Assembly: GCF_013402915.1 (NCBI RefSeq) | Contig: NC_050722.1 | Span: forward strand, 124,001 to 188,000 | DNA: 64,000 nucleotides | Direction of reading: 5' to 3' | DNA from: Zygotorulaspora mrakii | Taxonomy: Eukaryota; Ascomycota; Saccharomycetes; Saccharomycetales; Saccharomycetaceae | In this document: positions 10,136-18,779 of the stretch, one piece after another | Position numbering within the stretch: position 1 is the first letter of the stretch | Layout: each line of letters opens with the position of its first letter | Made by a program: the position numbers and the translations under genes | The notes under the pieces: model-generated | The model's input: only the letters and a program-made list of their open reading frames with translations | Database searches by the model: none | Told to the model about the DNA's origin: nothing

Positions 10136-10870
10136 CTATAGCGGAGAGAAAGGACTTCCTCTTCCATCTCTACAATAGAAACTTTCTAGATCCTTTTCTG
10201 ATGCAAGCAGCTTCTCGCAATGCTGCTGAATGATCAGAGGCCCAACGTCACAACCAACAAGCGACGTCATTTTGATCTTAGGGTTGTACATCCCGAGATT
10301 TTCGTTCCCATTAGGATATCCCTCATCTTCTTGACATTTGGTCCAATTTGTAGCTCTATTGAATGCAAGTAGATCTTGTCTAGTCTTCAAAGTTGTCATA
10401 TTTTCAGGCCTGTGTCCTAACTCCATATCCATTGTGTTGATCACCGTTTCAAAAGTAACCTTATCGTCTTTGACATAGGGAAGCGTTTCCAAATGGGCAG
10501 TTAGGCTGTTGAGACAGGAACGAAACTCATCAAACACATCAGTTTCAGATAACAATCCAATATCATCAACATGGCGAAACTCGTGAAAGCTTAAGACATA
10601 TCTTTCAATGCATGTATTATCCTCCTTAGATACTATGCATAATGACAGACTGTATATATGCGAAAGTTTGCTGATTAAATCCAATACGAGTTCTTCAATA
10701 TAATTTTGCAGTCCCGGATGTCTGTTCATAGGGGTGAACTGCGGCAAATCAAACGCTTGGTATGTGGTGAAATCAAATGATGCTGCAGGATACACGTTGC
10801 GGTGATATAAAATCAGATTTATGAAGCATTTCAGATAGATCTTAGTCCATTTAGCTACCCACTGATTCAT
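10136..10870 (-). CDS. REV7: REV7, HORMA-domain accessory subunit of DNA polymerase zeta
   Basis: Rev7 is the non-catalytic subunit of the error-prone polymerase zeta (with Rev3) used in translesion synthesis. The 244-residue product is a single HORMA domain, matching S. cerevisiae Rev7 (about 245 residues). It opens with WVAKWTKIYLKCFINLILYHRNVYP, characteristic of the family. The ATG at 10870 is the first in frame. The gene is divergent from PMS1, with about 208 bp between start codons and an ACGCGT (MBF) element at 10953-10958 in the shared promoter. In S. cerevisiae REV7 is YIL139C and PMS1 is YNL082W, on different chromosomes, so this divergent pair is the ancestral arrangement. Confidence 0.93.
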   Translation of the reverse strand: MNQWVAKWTKIYLKCFINLILYHRNVYPAASFDFTTYQAFDLPQFTPMNRHPGLQNYIEELVLDLISKLSHIYSLSLCIVSKEDNTCIERYVLSFHEFRHVDDIGLLSETDVFDEFRSCLNSLTAHLETLPYVKDDKVTFETVINTMDMELGHRPENMTTLKTRQDLLAFNRATNWTKCQEDEGYPNGNENLGMYNPKIKMTSLVGCDVGPLIIQQHCEKLLASEKDLESFYCRDGRGSPFSPL

Positions 10871-10952
10871 TAAGAATCATGCTCCTGGGGCCTCTGATCT
10901 TTGTAATGGCCCGTAGGGTGAATTCGCGTTGAGCTGATGGAGCTTTTTATAA

Positions 10953-10958
10953 ACGCGT
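10953..10958. promoter_or_regulatory. MCB element between REV7 and PMS1
   Basis: ACGCGT at 10953-10958 is the palindromic MluI cell-cycle box bound by Mbp1-Swi6. It is 83 bp upstream of the REV7 ATG and 121 bp upstream of the PMS1 ATG. PMS1 is a G1/S-induced gene in S. cerevisiae, so a shared MBF site is plausible. Confidence 0.6.
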
Positions 10959-11078
10959 AACTCAACTAGTTCATATTCTTTATGAGAAAAGTAAGGCTAT
11001 ATACGTTTCAAAGGAGTTTCAAGAGTTGGAGCACCTCTTCCGTCTTGTTGATCAAGTTGGACGCAAAATCGTGCTTCT

Positions 11079-13757
11079 ATGAGCAAGATTAATGCCATTG
11101 CTATTGATGACATTCATAAGATTACATCAGGGCAGGTCATAATTGACCTTGTAACAGCAGTGAAGGAATTAATTGATAATAGCATTGATGCAAACGCGCG
11201 CCACATTGAGGTATCATTTAAGAACTATGGTGTTGAATCCATCGAGTGCTCCGATGATGGTGATGGTATAAAACCTGAGAACTACGAAACCCTAGCACTG
11301 AAACATCACACATCAAAAATAAGCAATTTTGAAGATGTCTCTACTGTAAAAACATTAGGCTTTCGAGGCGAGGCCTTGGCATCAATGTGTGCTATTGCAA
11401 ATATATCTGTTGTTACGACCTCAAATCCACCGAGAGCTGACAGATTAGAATATGATTTTAATGGGATTCTCAAATCTAAGACGACAACAACCCGTAACAA
11501 GGGTACCAATGTTCAAGTAGCTCAATTGTTTAAAAATTTGCCAGTAAGACGAAAGGAGTTCACAAAAAATTGTAAAAGAGAATTCACTAAATGCATCGCA
11601 CTGATACAAAGCTATGCTTTAATCCAAGGAAATATAACTTTTACAGTTTGGCACACAACGCCAAATGGAAAAAAATCACGTATATTGTCAACTGGCAAGG
11701 AACCAGAAATGTTCAAGAAAATTCTCAATATATACGGGACTTCTAGTATGCGAGGTCTTTCTGAAGTCAATTTGTGTCTAGATTTAAATCCCTTCAAAAA
11801 ATTGATGGAAAGAAAACATGTTGAAAACCACTTATTTGAGGGCTTAGATTACAAAATTGTGGCCACTGGTTATATTTCAAAATGTTCCTTCGGCTGTGGG
11901 AGGAGTTCCAAAGATCGCCAGTTAGTTTTTGTAAACGCAAGGCCTGTCGAATATCCAGTTCTATTGCAAAGTTGTAATGAGGTATACAAATCATTTAACA
12001 ATGTCCAATACCCATCTATTTTTATAAATTTTCAGGTACCACCAGAATTGGTTGATATAAATATTACACCCGATAAAAGGACAGTTGTGCTCCACAATGA
12101 GAAATGTGTTGTAGATGTTTTCAAAGATGGTTTAACAGAGTACTACGAAAAGCAGGAGCTGGAATTGCCTAAATCTGCATTATCACAACCAGAGCCCAAA
12201 TTGCTAAAAAAGAGAAAAATCGACGGTGCAAAGGCAGAGTCATCTTTTACTTCCAGTCAAATATGTCAGGGATCAAGGGGAGAATTGAGAGATGAAAATT
12301 TTGAATTAGAGGAGCTTTCGAAAAAAGATGAAAAATCTAAATGCCTTTTTGGGTATAATGAAGACTCAGATCATGAAGGTGACACAATTACTCCCCAAAT
12401 AGCACTACAGTTTGATAATATCACGAGAACCCCCCCGAACTCAGAAACAACAATTGAACGCAAAAGTTCAGGTGAGAATCAGGTAAACAGAACAGAGTTG
12501 TTTATTCATGAGAGTGAAGGCTCTCATAAAGTACTTCATGATATTAAAAATGGCATTGCTACTCCTAGAAAAGCTTTAACGGAATATGCTCATCTGTCGA
12601 GTCCAAATGCATCTCAAAACAATGCTCCTATCCTAGATAACAGTCAGTCTGTTGAAGTTGAAATTGACGGAAAGAAAGAGGATCTTCAAGCAAAGCTTTC
12701 GCAAGATGAAAGACTGATATTTTTGCGCGAGGACTCTTCCCACCGGTCATGCTGCAGTCACACCAGCAGCTGCTCTGGCACATGTTCACCGCATGCGACA
12801 ACAAATGAAGACGATGAAGCATTTACCTATGAAGATACTGACGACTCCTATGCTGTACTAGAATCCGCCCAGTTGAATGTTAGGACACCTGCTAAGCCCA
12901 ACCAAATTGTATCTCGGGGAGTTTATCGTTCTCTAAGCGACACAGAAGTCCAGCAGGCCAATGAAATTGATTTTCCATCAATATCATTACATGTAGATAC
13001 TTCCATCAAGCGTGGCGCTGAAACTTTAACCGCTATTAAAAATAAGCAACCCCCAAAGCAGGAACACTTTATCAAAAAGAATGATAATTTTGAAAACTTT
13101 GAGGAAAGTGAGAAATTTCTCACAATAACAGTTACAAAGGATGACTTCATTAAAATGCAAGTGGTAGGACAATTCAATTTAGGATTTATTATTGTAACCC
13201 GCAAAATCGGAGACAAGTACGATATGTTTATCGTAGATCAGCATGCTAGCGATGAAAAGTATAACTTCGAGGTTTTGCAGAAAATAACTGTTTTCAAGTC
13301 ACAAAGATTAATTGCTCCTTTACCTGTTGACCTTAATGTAATTGATGAAATGCTGGTTATAGACAATCAGCCATTATTTGAAAAGAATGGTTTCAAAGTA
13401 ATTATAGATGAAAACGAAATGCCAGGTTCGAAAATTAAATTGTATAGTCTACCAGTATCAAAGCGCACACTATTTGATGTGGATGATTTTTACGAGCTGA
13501 TTCATTTGATTAGAGAAAGCGGTGGTCTGAATTTAGAGAGTTTAAGGCCCTCCAAAATCAGATCCATGTTTGCAATGAGGGCATGCAGAAGTAGTATTAT
13601 GATAGGTAAGCCTTTAGCCAAGAAAACCATGACAAAGGTTGTACGCAACTTGAGTGAATTGGACAAACCATGGAATTGTCCTCATGGTAGGCCTACTATG
13701 CGACACCTTCTAGAACTACGGGACTGGGGAACTTTTAATGATGACTATGTCATTTAG
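11079..13757 (+). CDS. PMS1: PMS1, MutL-alpha mismatch-repair endonuclease subunit
   Basis: Pms1 pairs with Mlh1 to form MutL-alpha, which nicks the nascent strand during mismatch repair. The 892-residue product (S. cerevisiae about 873) has an N-terminal GHKL ATPase domain with motif I KELIDNSIDANA, motif II DDGDGI and GFRGEAL. A long Ser/Asn/acidic linker (about 360-660) follows. The C-terminal dimerisation and endonuclease domain begins near residue 690 with QVVGQFNLGF. The metal-binding DQHA(X)2E(X)4E motif starts at Asp720 and is intact, as are ACRSSIMIGK and CPHGRP. The ATG at 11079 fits the conserved start. It converges on SWS2 (108 bp between stops). A second MutL protein, MLH2, lies at 51-53 kb. 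Confidence 0.97.
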   Translation: MSKINAIAIDDIHKITSGQVIIDLVTAVKELIDNSIDANARHIEVSFKNYGVESIECSDDGDGIKPENYETLALKHHTSKISNFEDVSTVKTLGFRGEALASMCAIANISVVTTSNPPRADRLEYDFNGILKSKTTTTRNKGTNVQVAQLFKNLPVRRKEFTKNCKREFTKCIALIQSYALIQGNITFTVWHTTPNGKKSRILSTGKEPEMFKKILNIYGTSSMRGLSEVNLCLDLNPFKKLMERKHVENHLFEGLDYKIVATGYISKCSFGCGRSSKDRQLVFVNARPVEYPVLLQSCNEVYKSFNNVQYPSIFINFQVPPELVDINITPDKRTVVLHNEKCVVDVFKDGLTEYYEKQELELPKSALSQPEPKLLKKRKIDGAKAESSFTSSQICQGSRGELRDENFELEELSKKDEKSKCLFGYNEDSDHEGDTITPQIALQFDNITRTPPNSETTIERKSSGENQVNRTELFIHESEGSHKVLHDIKNGIATPRKALTEYAHLSSPNASQNNAPILDNSQSVEVEIDGKKEDLQAKLSQDERLIFLREDSSHRSCCSHTSSCSGTCSPHATTNEDDEAFTYEDTDDSYAVLESAQLNVRTPAKPNQIVSRGVYRSLSDTEVQQANEIDFPSISLHVDTSIKRGAETLTAIKNKQPPKQEHFIKKNDNFENFEESEKFLTITVTKDDFIKMQVVGQFNLGFIIVTRKIGDKYDMFIVDQHASDEKYNFEVLQKITVFKSQRLIAPLPVDLNVIDEMLVIDNQPLFEKNGFKVIIDENEMPGSKIKLYSLPVSKRTLFDVDDFYELIHLIRESGGLNLESLRPSKIRSMFAMRACRSSIMIGKPLAKKTMTKVVRNLSELDKPWNCPHGRPTMRHLLELRDWGTFNDDYVI

Positions 13758-13865
13758 TTTGGAAACACTTGCAAATGATTATGAAAACATTTTGCCTCTT
13801 TAATTACACTTTTATAATAATTTTATTTACAAATGGATATGATATAGGTAGTTTGCACGAGCAAC

Positions 13866-14282
13866 TCACAGCGTTTTTGTGAAAGCCCCCAAAATGCTTG
13901 ACCAAGCGCTTGTGTGATATCCTTTCCTGTCGATTCTATTTAGCTTCCTTGCTGTGTTGGCATTGTTTCTAGTCTTTTGACCGCGCACTGGAAGGCCTGT
14001 GGCATGTCTCATACCGGCATAGGAGCCAATTCTTTTCTTAAGAGCAATATTCTCCTTAACGATTGCACGAGCATCACCCTCTATCGTCATATTTGATAAT
14101 TCGCTGGTGATACTTAAAATTTGAGCCTCAGACAGCTGGTGCATTCTCATCCATGGGTAGAATCCCAACCTGGAGCATATTCTTTCGGCAGTGGTTAATC
14201 CAATACCGTAAAATTTAGATGCTAGCGCAATCCTGATTACCTCTTTTCCCTTAAAACCTTTTCCCAGAATGTGCACTACCAT
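13866..14282 (-). CDS. SWS2: SWS2, mitochondrial small-subunit ribosomal protein uS13m
   Basis: This is the mitochondrial homologue of bacterial ribosomal protein S13, in the head of the mitoribosomal small subunit. From the ATG at 14282 the product is 138 residues beginning [20 protein letters not shown], which matches the start of the S. cerevisiae protein. An ATG seven codons upstream (14303) exists but adds residues not seen in the family. Typical S13 features are visible: [13 protein letters not shown] (helix-two-turn-helix), [25 protein letters not shown] and the basic C-terminus. S. cerevisiae order PMS1-SWS2-EOS1 (chromosome XIV) is kept. Confidence 0.95.
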   Translation of the reverse strand: MVVHILGKGFKGKEVIRIALASKFYGIGLTTAERICSRLGFYPWMRMHQLSEAQILSITSELSNMTIEGDARAIVKENIALKKRIGSYAGMRHATGLPVRGQKTRNNANTARKLNRIDRKGYHTSAWSSILGAFTKTL

Positions 14283-15617
14283 ATTAGGCAAGAACTCAAC
14301 CACCTGCTGCTTCTGTCCACGTCTTCTAAATATTAGCAGGTTCGACTTCTCTTGTCAAGATATTTCGATATTTTTTGAACTCGCTAGATAGTCCGAATAA
14401 CAAACTGACATAGAAGATGGAAATCATAATGATGCACGATGCAAGATCTTGAAAAGAAGCAAGAATAGGTTAAAGTACTGAGGCGATGTCGTGGTAGTAT
14501 GATGTATTCTCGTAGGCGTACCCATAGTTGAAAGTGAATGCTGCTAGTCATCTAGCGAACAAAACGTGCCACAGTGAAAATATCATCTATTTTGCTTCGA
14601 GTATATAAAAGGTAACATCCACTCAAGGACACTTACAGACTAATTTATTCTTTACCGCCAGTGTCTTAATGCAATGCCGTCTCTTTCTTTTGATTGTAGC
14701 AGTGGCGGAAAGCAAGGTGATTTGTTTGATGATAAATTGCAGGTCTCATCTTGGTACGCAGCTAATACCATTGACACAATCTTGTCTGAGATTATTGTGG
14801 ATAATGAATGCCAGCATGGAAGATATATTCGACATTAAATAAAAAATGTCACAGGTGCGATTTCTGTATCATATCTTGGTTATGACAGCAATTATATCAG
14901 ATGCGCTGCACGTCAAGAAAAATACTAATGGTTTCGAGATAGATAATTGAACTATTGGTAACTAAATTCTTAACTAATTTTTGTCGAAAAGAATAGCTCT
15001 AAAATTTTTTCCACCTGTAATCTGGTAACTTTATAGTGTGCCAGGAGAGTGTTCCACCTCCTATGAACCAGGAATTATTGAACGACAGGTTCGCATAATA
15101 GCGGAAAACTAAAATTTCTTGATTTACATGTGGCATCACTAGCGTGGCCCAGCAAGAGTTTTTCCAAAGAAGATAGGATCTTATGCATAGTATATGACCT
15201 GGCGCTTTACCAGTTTTAGGAACATTACGTATTAAACAAAGTGTGTACGTAATCAAAACATCCCATCAGGAGTTCCTGCAATACACACAAGGGCCATGAA
15301 GAGTACTTGGCAGGCTATAGAAACACGGTATAGATTTATAGCCGGTCCACATAGTTCTTGAATCGATTCAAGTATCAACCTTTCAGCGAGGCTGCAGACA
15401 ACTCTATTGAAGATGTAATACGTAACAAACACATTTGAACAACGAAAAACAACCCTCCTTGAAATAACAGCAATAGATAAATACTACAAAGAAGTTCTTA
15501 TAGTGATTTAGTTATAGTGGATATATGCGAAGTTTATAAGCGATGGGGTCTGATGACAGATTTGTGATGCAATGGATTCAGGTCCGTTTTTAATAGCAAA
15601 AGAAATGTAGTTTTTTT
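14283..15617. other. long intergenic region SWS2-EOS1
   Basis: This 1.3-kb stretch is the largest gap in the left half. It contains a TATATAAA box (14602-14609) followed about 65 bp later by a short open frame (14674-14838), described separately. The rest (about 14,850-15,617) holds only short open frames without recognisable protein features; I see no LTR, tRNA or convincing snoRNA. Confidence 0.6.
14674..14838 (+). CDS. possible small ORF (54 codons) behind a TATA box, unrecognised
   Basis: I do not recognise this product. The frame begins MPSLSFDCSSGGKQG and ends GRYIRH, is soluble and mildly acidic, and has no membrane segment or known motif. A strong TATATAAA lies 65-72 bp upstream, the normal distance from TATA box to start codon in yeast. 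Another ATG five bases upstream (14669) opens a different 57-codon frame (MQCRLFLLIVAVAE..., ending 14842) with a hydrophobic start but a poor start context (T at -3). The 14674 ATG has G at -3. Either frame, or neither, could be translated; the TATA box could also drive a non-coding RNA. Low confidence. Confidence 0.25.
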   Translation: MPSLSFDCSSGGKQGDLFDDKLQVSSWYAANTIDTILSEIIVDNECQHGRYIRH

Positions 15618-16856
15618 TCACTCTTGAAAGTAGTTAGTAGTTTGTATCATGCGAGCGAGTTGTTCGACGTCCAGCCTTTGGATGACCAAGTTTCGTAGCA
15701 AGCCAATCATGGTAATGAAACTTGCGAAACCAACGGGGACGACACAGAATACAGTTATGTTATAAAAGTCAATGGTTCTTTTTTTTGTAAATTGAAAACT
15801 TTTGCGGATCCTTCTTCTGCTCTTTCTCGCCCTAGCGCCAGTGGTACAGGATGAGCCCGGTGGACTCCCTAGGGAATGTGATCCGGTAAGAGAAATACTT
15901 GTAATCGAATCGGAACTTTTATGTCTATTATTGAAGTCATCATCATCACAATCAATACAGTCTTCCTCATAATCGTTCGGACTAACGTAGTTCAGATTTG
16001 ATGTCAAATAATTTTGCCAAATATATGCACTAGTCAAAAGGCAACTTAGTAAGATCCAAGTGTGTAAATGGTAATCACCTTTTGGTGATAAGGAGCTTAA
16101 AAGTAGTAATTCTAATGTGATAATGATCAGAGACATGGAAAACATTCGTAGGATAGCGGCTAGTGTCGAATATTTGACAATCCAGCGTACCATAAGGGAA
16201 TCCAATATGGAATACGTTAGGTATAATGACACGATGCACCACAGCGAACACAACATGTATTCTGATGCCCTCGCTGTAGTTAACGTGTTCAATAGCAAGT
16301 TGCTACTCTCCAAATTGGACCCAGCTTGTAAATTGTTACTTACAGTGGCATTATGCTTTGCGTAGTTCTGTAAAAGAAAAGACATTGCATCTTTCAAAGA
16401 CTGCGGTTCGTGTAACAACTTGACATTATTTTGGAACAGTATGCGCCACGCCTTTCGCAATGAGGAGAAGGTATAGGTGATAGGTGGTAAAAGAGAGACG
16501 TCCCTGCATAAAGCCATTAAGAGATGCTGCTTGGCCGTCAAATGACTTAGAGAAAGGGTCTTGATAGATGCGTATGCCTGGACCAACGGTGCCGTTTTCA
16601 GCTTTCTCATCTGATTCTGGCTATCACAAGAGTCTGAGCTGCTTGGATTTCCGGCATCCACAGTTGACGCTCTGGAGTAAACACCATTTCCTATACTGAA
16701 CCGACTTCCACCGGTTATCTGCCTTCGCTGAATATTTGGCTCTGCCGGATCATACACATGATAGTGGTGGTGATGATGATGGTGATGCTCCACAGCGGTG
16801 CTGCCTCCATTGCCATTGCCATTGAGATTGGCGTACTCTGCCGCAGGGGTTTCCAT
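15618..16856 (-). CDS. EOS1: EOS1, ER membrane protein linked to N-glycosylation and oxidative-stress tolerance
   Basis: Eos1 is an ER membrane protein implicated in N-glycan processing; its biochemical activity is not known. The 412-residue product (S. cerevisiae about 366) has a hydrophilic N-terminal tail. This includes an eight-histidine run at about residues 24-31. A conserved helical region follows (about 85-155). Four transmembrane segments are visible: about 200-228, 235-258, 265-285 and 370-392. An acidic/Asn stretch and a basic RARKSRRRIRKS segment separate segments three and four. The ATG at 16856 is the first in frame. The identification rests on the conserved membrane core and on the SWS2-EOS1-TPM order, which matches S. 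cerevisiae chromosome XIV. Confidence 0.88.
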   Translation of the reverse strand: METPAAEYANLNGNGNGGSTAVEHHHHHHHHYHVYDPAEPNIQRRQITGGSRFSIGNGVYSRASTVDAGNPSSSDSCDSQNQMRKLKTAPLVQAYASIKTLSLSHLTAKQHLLMALCRDVSLLPPITYTFSSLRKAWRILFQNNVKLLHEPQSLKDAMSFLLQNYAKHNATVSNNLQAGSNLESSNLLLNTLTTARASEYMLCSLWCIVSLYLTYSILDSLMVRWIVKYSTLAAILRMFSMSLIIITLELLLLSSLSPKGDYHLHTWILLSCLLTSAYIWQNYLTSNLNYVSPNDYEEDCIDCDDDDFNNRHKSSDSITSISLTGSHSLGSPPGSSCTTGARARKSRRRIRKSFQFTKKRTIDFYNITVFCVVPVGFASFITMIGLLRNLVIQRLDVEQLARMIQTTNYFQE

Positions 16857-17478
16857 TATCCCCTGGAAACGGATTTGAACTATGCTGTTATTCCCGTGCT
16901 AACAGAAGCGAAAAGATCGAGACTGTCAAAGACTTCGACCAAATGCAACAAACTGTTGGACTAAAATAACCAGAGATTCACTGGAACTGGTGTTTTTATC
17001 GTTCATTTTGCCATGCTTTTCATGTTAATCATTTTTTTTCCCTTCGATGAGCAAAAACGAAAAATCGGAAGATATGGCAGAAGACAATAAAGTGAACTGA
17101 CAATTTGAGGCAACATAAGGCAACACACGCTCAAAATTTGATGCAACAGTAGACAAAAGATTTTCCACAAAACCTTGCCGTGTTCAGCACGAGGCGACGG
17201 GAATGTCTATGCATCAACTGCGACCTGTTCCAACTCTGGTTTTCTAAATGATTAAGAGGTATATAAGCTTTATGGATGGTATAATTTATAGATGATTCTA
17301 GTGATTATTAACCTCGTAAAAAAAAAATTTAGCAGTGAAAAAAGAATAAACTTGCGCAGACCACGAGACTGGAAATACTGGTAGCTGAGCAACTGCAACA
17401 GTTGAGCCATAATTGTTGCGACATTGACACCTTGACCGTAGCTATGCAATCCTTTCGGTGGTAATTTATCCTTCACGG
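16857..17478. other. intergenic region EOS1 promoter / TPM 3' flank
   Basis: The 622 bp between EOS1 (start) and TPM (stop) hold no supported gene. A short frame at 16,758-16,964 on the plus strand overlaps the EOS1 start and is a shadow of its His tract. Confidence 0.6.
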
Positions 17479-17964
17479 TTATAAATTTTCCAAGGAGGCA
17501 GCGATCTCGTCCAACTCCTTCTTGGCCTCGTCGTACTTGGATGTCAGCTCCTCGTGTTTCCTCTCCCACTCGTCTCTTTCTTCTTCCAAAGCGGCCACCT
17601 TTCTCTCCAACTGCTCTGCTTTCAAGTCGGTCTCTCTCAGCTTCTCCGTCGTCTCCTTCAGCTTGGCGTCGCTCTCCTCCAACTCGTCCTCCAACTGCTG
17701 GTTCTTCTTCGTGTAGTTCTCGTTGTTGGATCTCAGGTTGTGCGACTCGCCCGCCATCTCTTTGGCCTCACCCAGGTCCGTCTCCATCTTCTCCACCTCT
17801 TCTTCCAGGTGCTGGTTCTTGGTCGTCAACGACTTGATCTGGTTCTCCTTCTCCACATTGTCCTGCTCCAACGTCTTGAACTGCTCCTTCAATTCCTCGT
17901 ACTTTTCCTGCCACGATTCGGCCTCCAACTTCAAATTGTTCAACTTCTCTCTGATCTTTTCCAT
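17479..17964 (-). CDS. TPM1: tropomyosin (single TPM1/TPM2 homologue)
   Basis: Yeast tropomyosin coils along actin cables and protects them; it is needed for polarised transport by Myo2. The 161-residue product is one uninterrupted coiled coil (heptads rich in Glu, Lys and Leu) starting MEKIREKLNNLKLEAESWQ. The length equals S. cerevisiae Tpm2 (161), not Tpm1 (199, which carries an internal duplication). This is what the unduplicated ancestor should look like. Codon use is strongly biased toward C/G-ending codons compared with its neighbours, typical of a highly expressed yeast gene. Because of that bias, long antisense open frames appear on the other strand; these are not genes. A TTTATAAA box lies at 18043-18050, about 80 bp upstream of the start. 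Confidence 0.95.
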   Translation of the reverse strand: MEKIREKLNNLKLEAESWQEKYEELKEQFKTLEQDNVEKENQIKSLTTKNQHLEEEVEKMETDLGEAKEMAGESHNLRSNNENYTKKNQQLEDELEESDAKLKETTEKLRETDLKAEQLERKVAALEEERDEWERKHEELTSKYDEAKKELDEIAASLENL

Positions 17965-18299
17965 CTTTCTGGCTAATTACACACTTGCAAGCTTTCTAAA
18001 CAACACTGATAACTTGTTGCTGACCTCTGAAAGAAACCTCAATTTATAAACTGCTCCCAGACAATCAAAATCTTACATCTACGTGTCTGTTTGATGTATT
18101 TTGATCTGTTTTATCCCGAAACGCCCAACGTTAGCCAATACGCATCCTGCTCTGCATGAGAAACGAACTGGAAACGACAACAAACCGACACGGGCAGAAA
18201 AAAACCCTAAGTTAGGAAAACGATATTCGGTACTAAAAATAAAGGAAGAAAAACCACAAAAAGGGCGAAAAGGTACCGTGACGGGACCCTAAGTCGGGA

Positions 18300-18418
18300 G
18301 CCCTAAAACAGCGAGCCCTCACGAGGGGGCCCTAATCTGCGCTGTGCCCTAGAAGACCTAGATCAGGGCACACCAGGGCACACCAGGGCACACCAGGGCA
18401 GGGCTCGCGTGTTAGGGC
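18300..18418. repeat. nested inverted repeats built on GCCCT/AGGGC
   Basis: Three pairs of inverted arms are nested around one centre: GCCCTAA (18300-18306) with TTAGGGC (18412-18418); GCGAGCCCT (18311-18319) with AGGGCTCGC (18400-18408); and GTGCCCT (18344-18350) with AGGGCAC (18365-18371). The block is much richer in G+C than the flanking promoter DNA. It could form a cruciform or be a multi-site recognition region for a dimeric factor; function is unknown. Confidence 0.75.
18364..18400 (+). repeat. 10-bp tandem repeat CAGGGCACAC, 3.7 copies
   Basis: CAGGGCACAC occurs at 18364-18373, 18374-18383 and 18384-18393, followed by a partial copy CAGGGCA (18394-18400). The copies are identical and spaced by about one helical turn. 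They make up much of the right half of the nested inverted repeat described at 18300-18418. Confidence 0.9.
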
Positions 18419-18779
18419 ACATCTGGAAAATAAAATGACTGGTCTTCCGTCCCTATTAGGCAAAACGTGGAATTATCTGAAATATTCCGAATGATCTGAG
18501 ATGGTGCGCAAGTGCTGGGATATACAGATGGCTGGTCTATCTGGAGGTAAGCTAGGGACCCGCCACCAGGCCTCGGAGGTCTCGCATTCTGGCGCTCTGG
18601 ATCTGGAGAAGCGTTTAGCGTCCTCAAGACGGTATCGGGTCCTGAAACCGTTTCATTTTAGAATGTGAGCCACTCGGTGCCTACATTGAGTAGTAAAAAT
18701 TGCAATTAGAGTGGTTCTCGCACTTGAACCTCACGAACGATTGCCTGCGAGGTGGCCAGCTAAGGTCTCACACATCAGG

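Larger units (their letters stand above)
17965..18779. other. divergent intergenic region TPM-NIS1 with nested GC-rich repeats
   Basis: This 815-bp region between two divergent genes holds the TPM TATA box (18043-18050) and, centred near 18,358, a GC-rich block of nested inverted repeats plus a 10-bp tandem repeat (18300-18418). I see no supported coding sequence. Confidence 0.6.

Noticed and set aside
15541..15600. TGATGA and CTGA-like boxes suggesting a C/D snoRNA downstream of EOS1
   Set aside because: The C box has a C in place of the required purine, no terminal stem is visible and no rRNA-complementary guide could be checked.
14850..15600. Possible solo LTR in the SWS2-EOS1 gap
   Set aside because: No TG...CA-bounded terminal repeat with target-site duplication could be found by eye.
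17541..17976. Long plus-strand open frames (98 and 140 codons) opposite tropomyosin
   Set aside because: They are antisense shadows caused by the strong codon bias and heptad composition of the tropomyosin gene.
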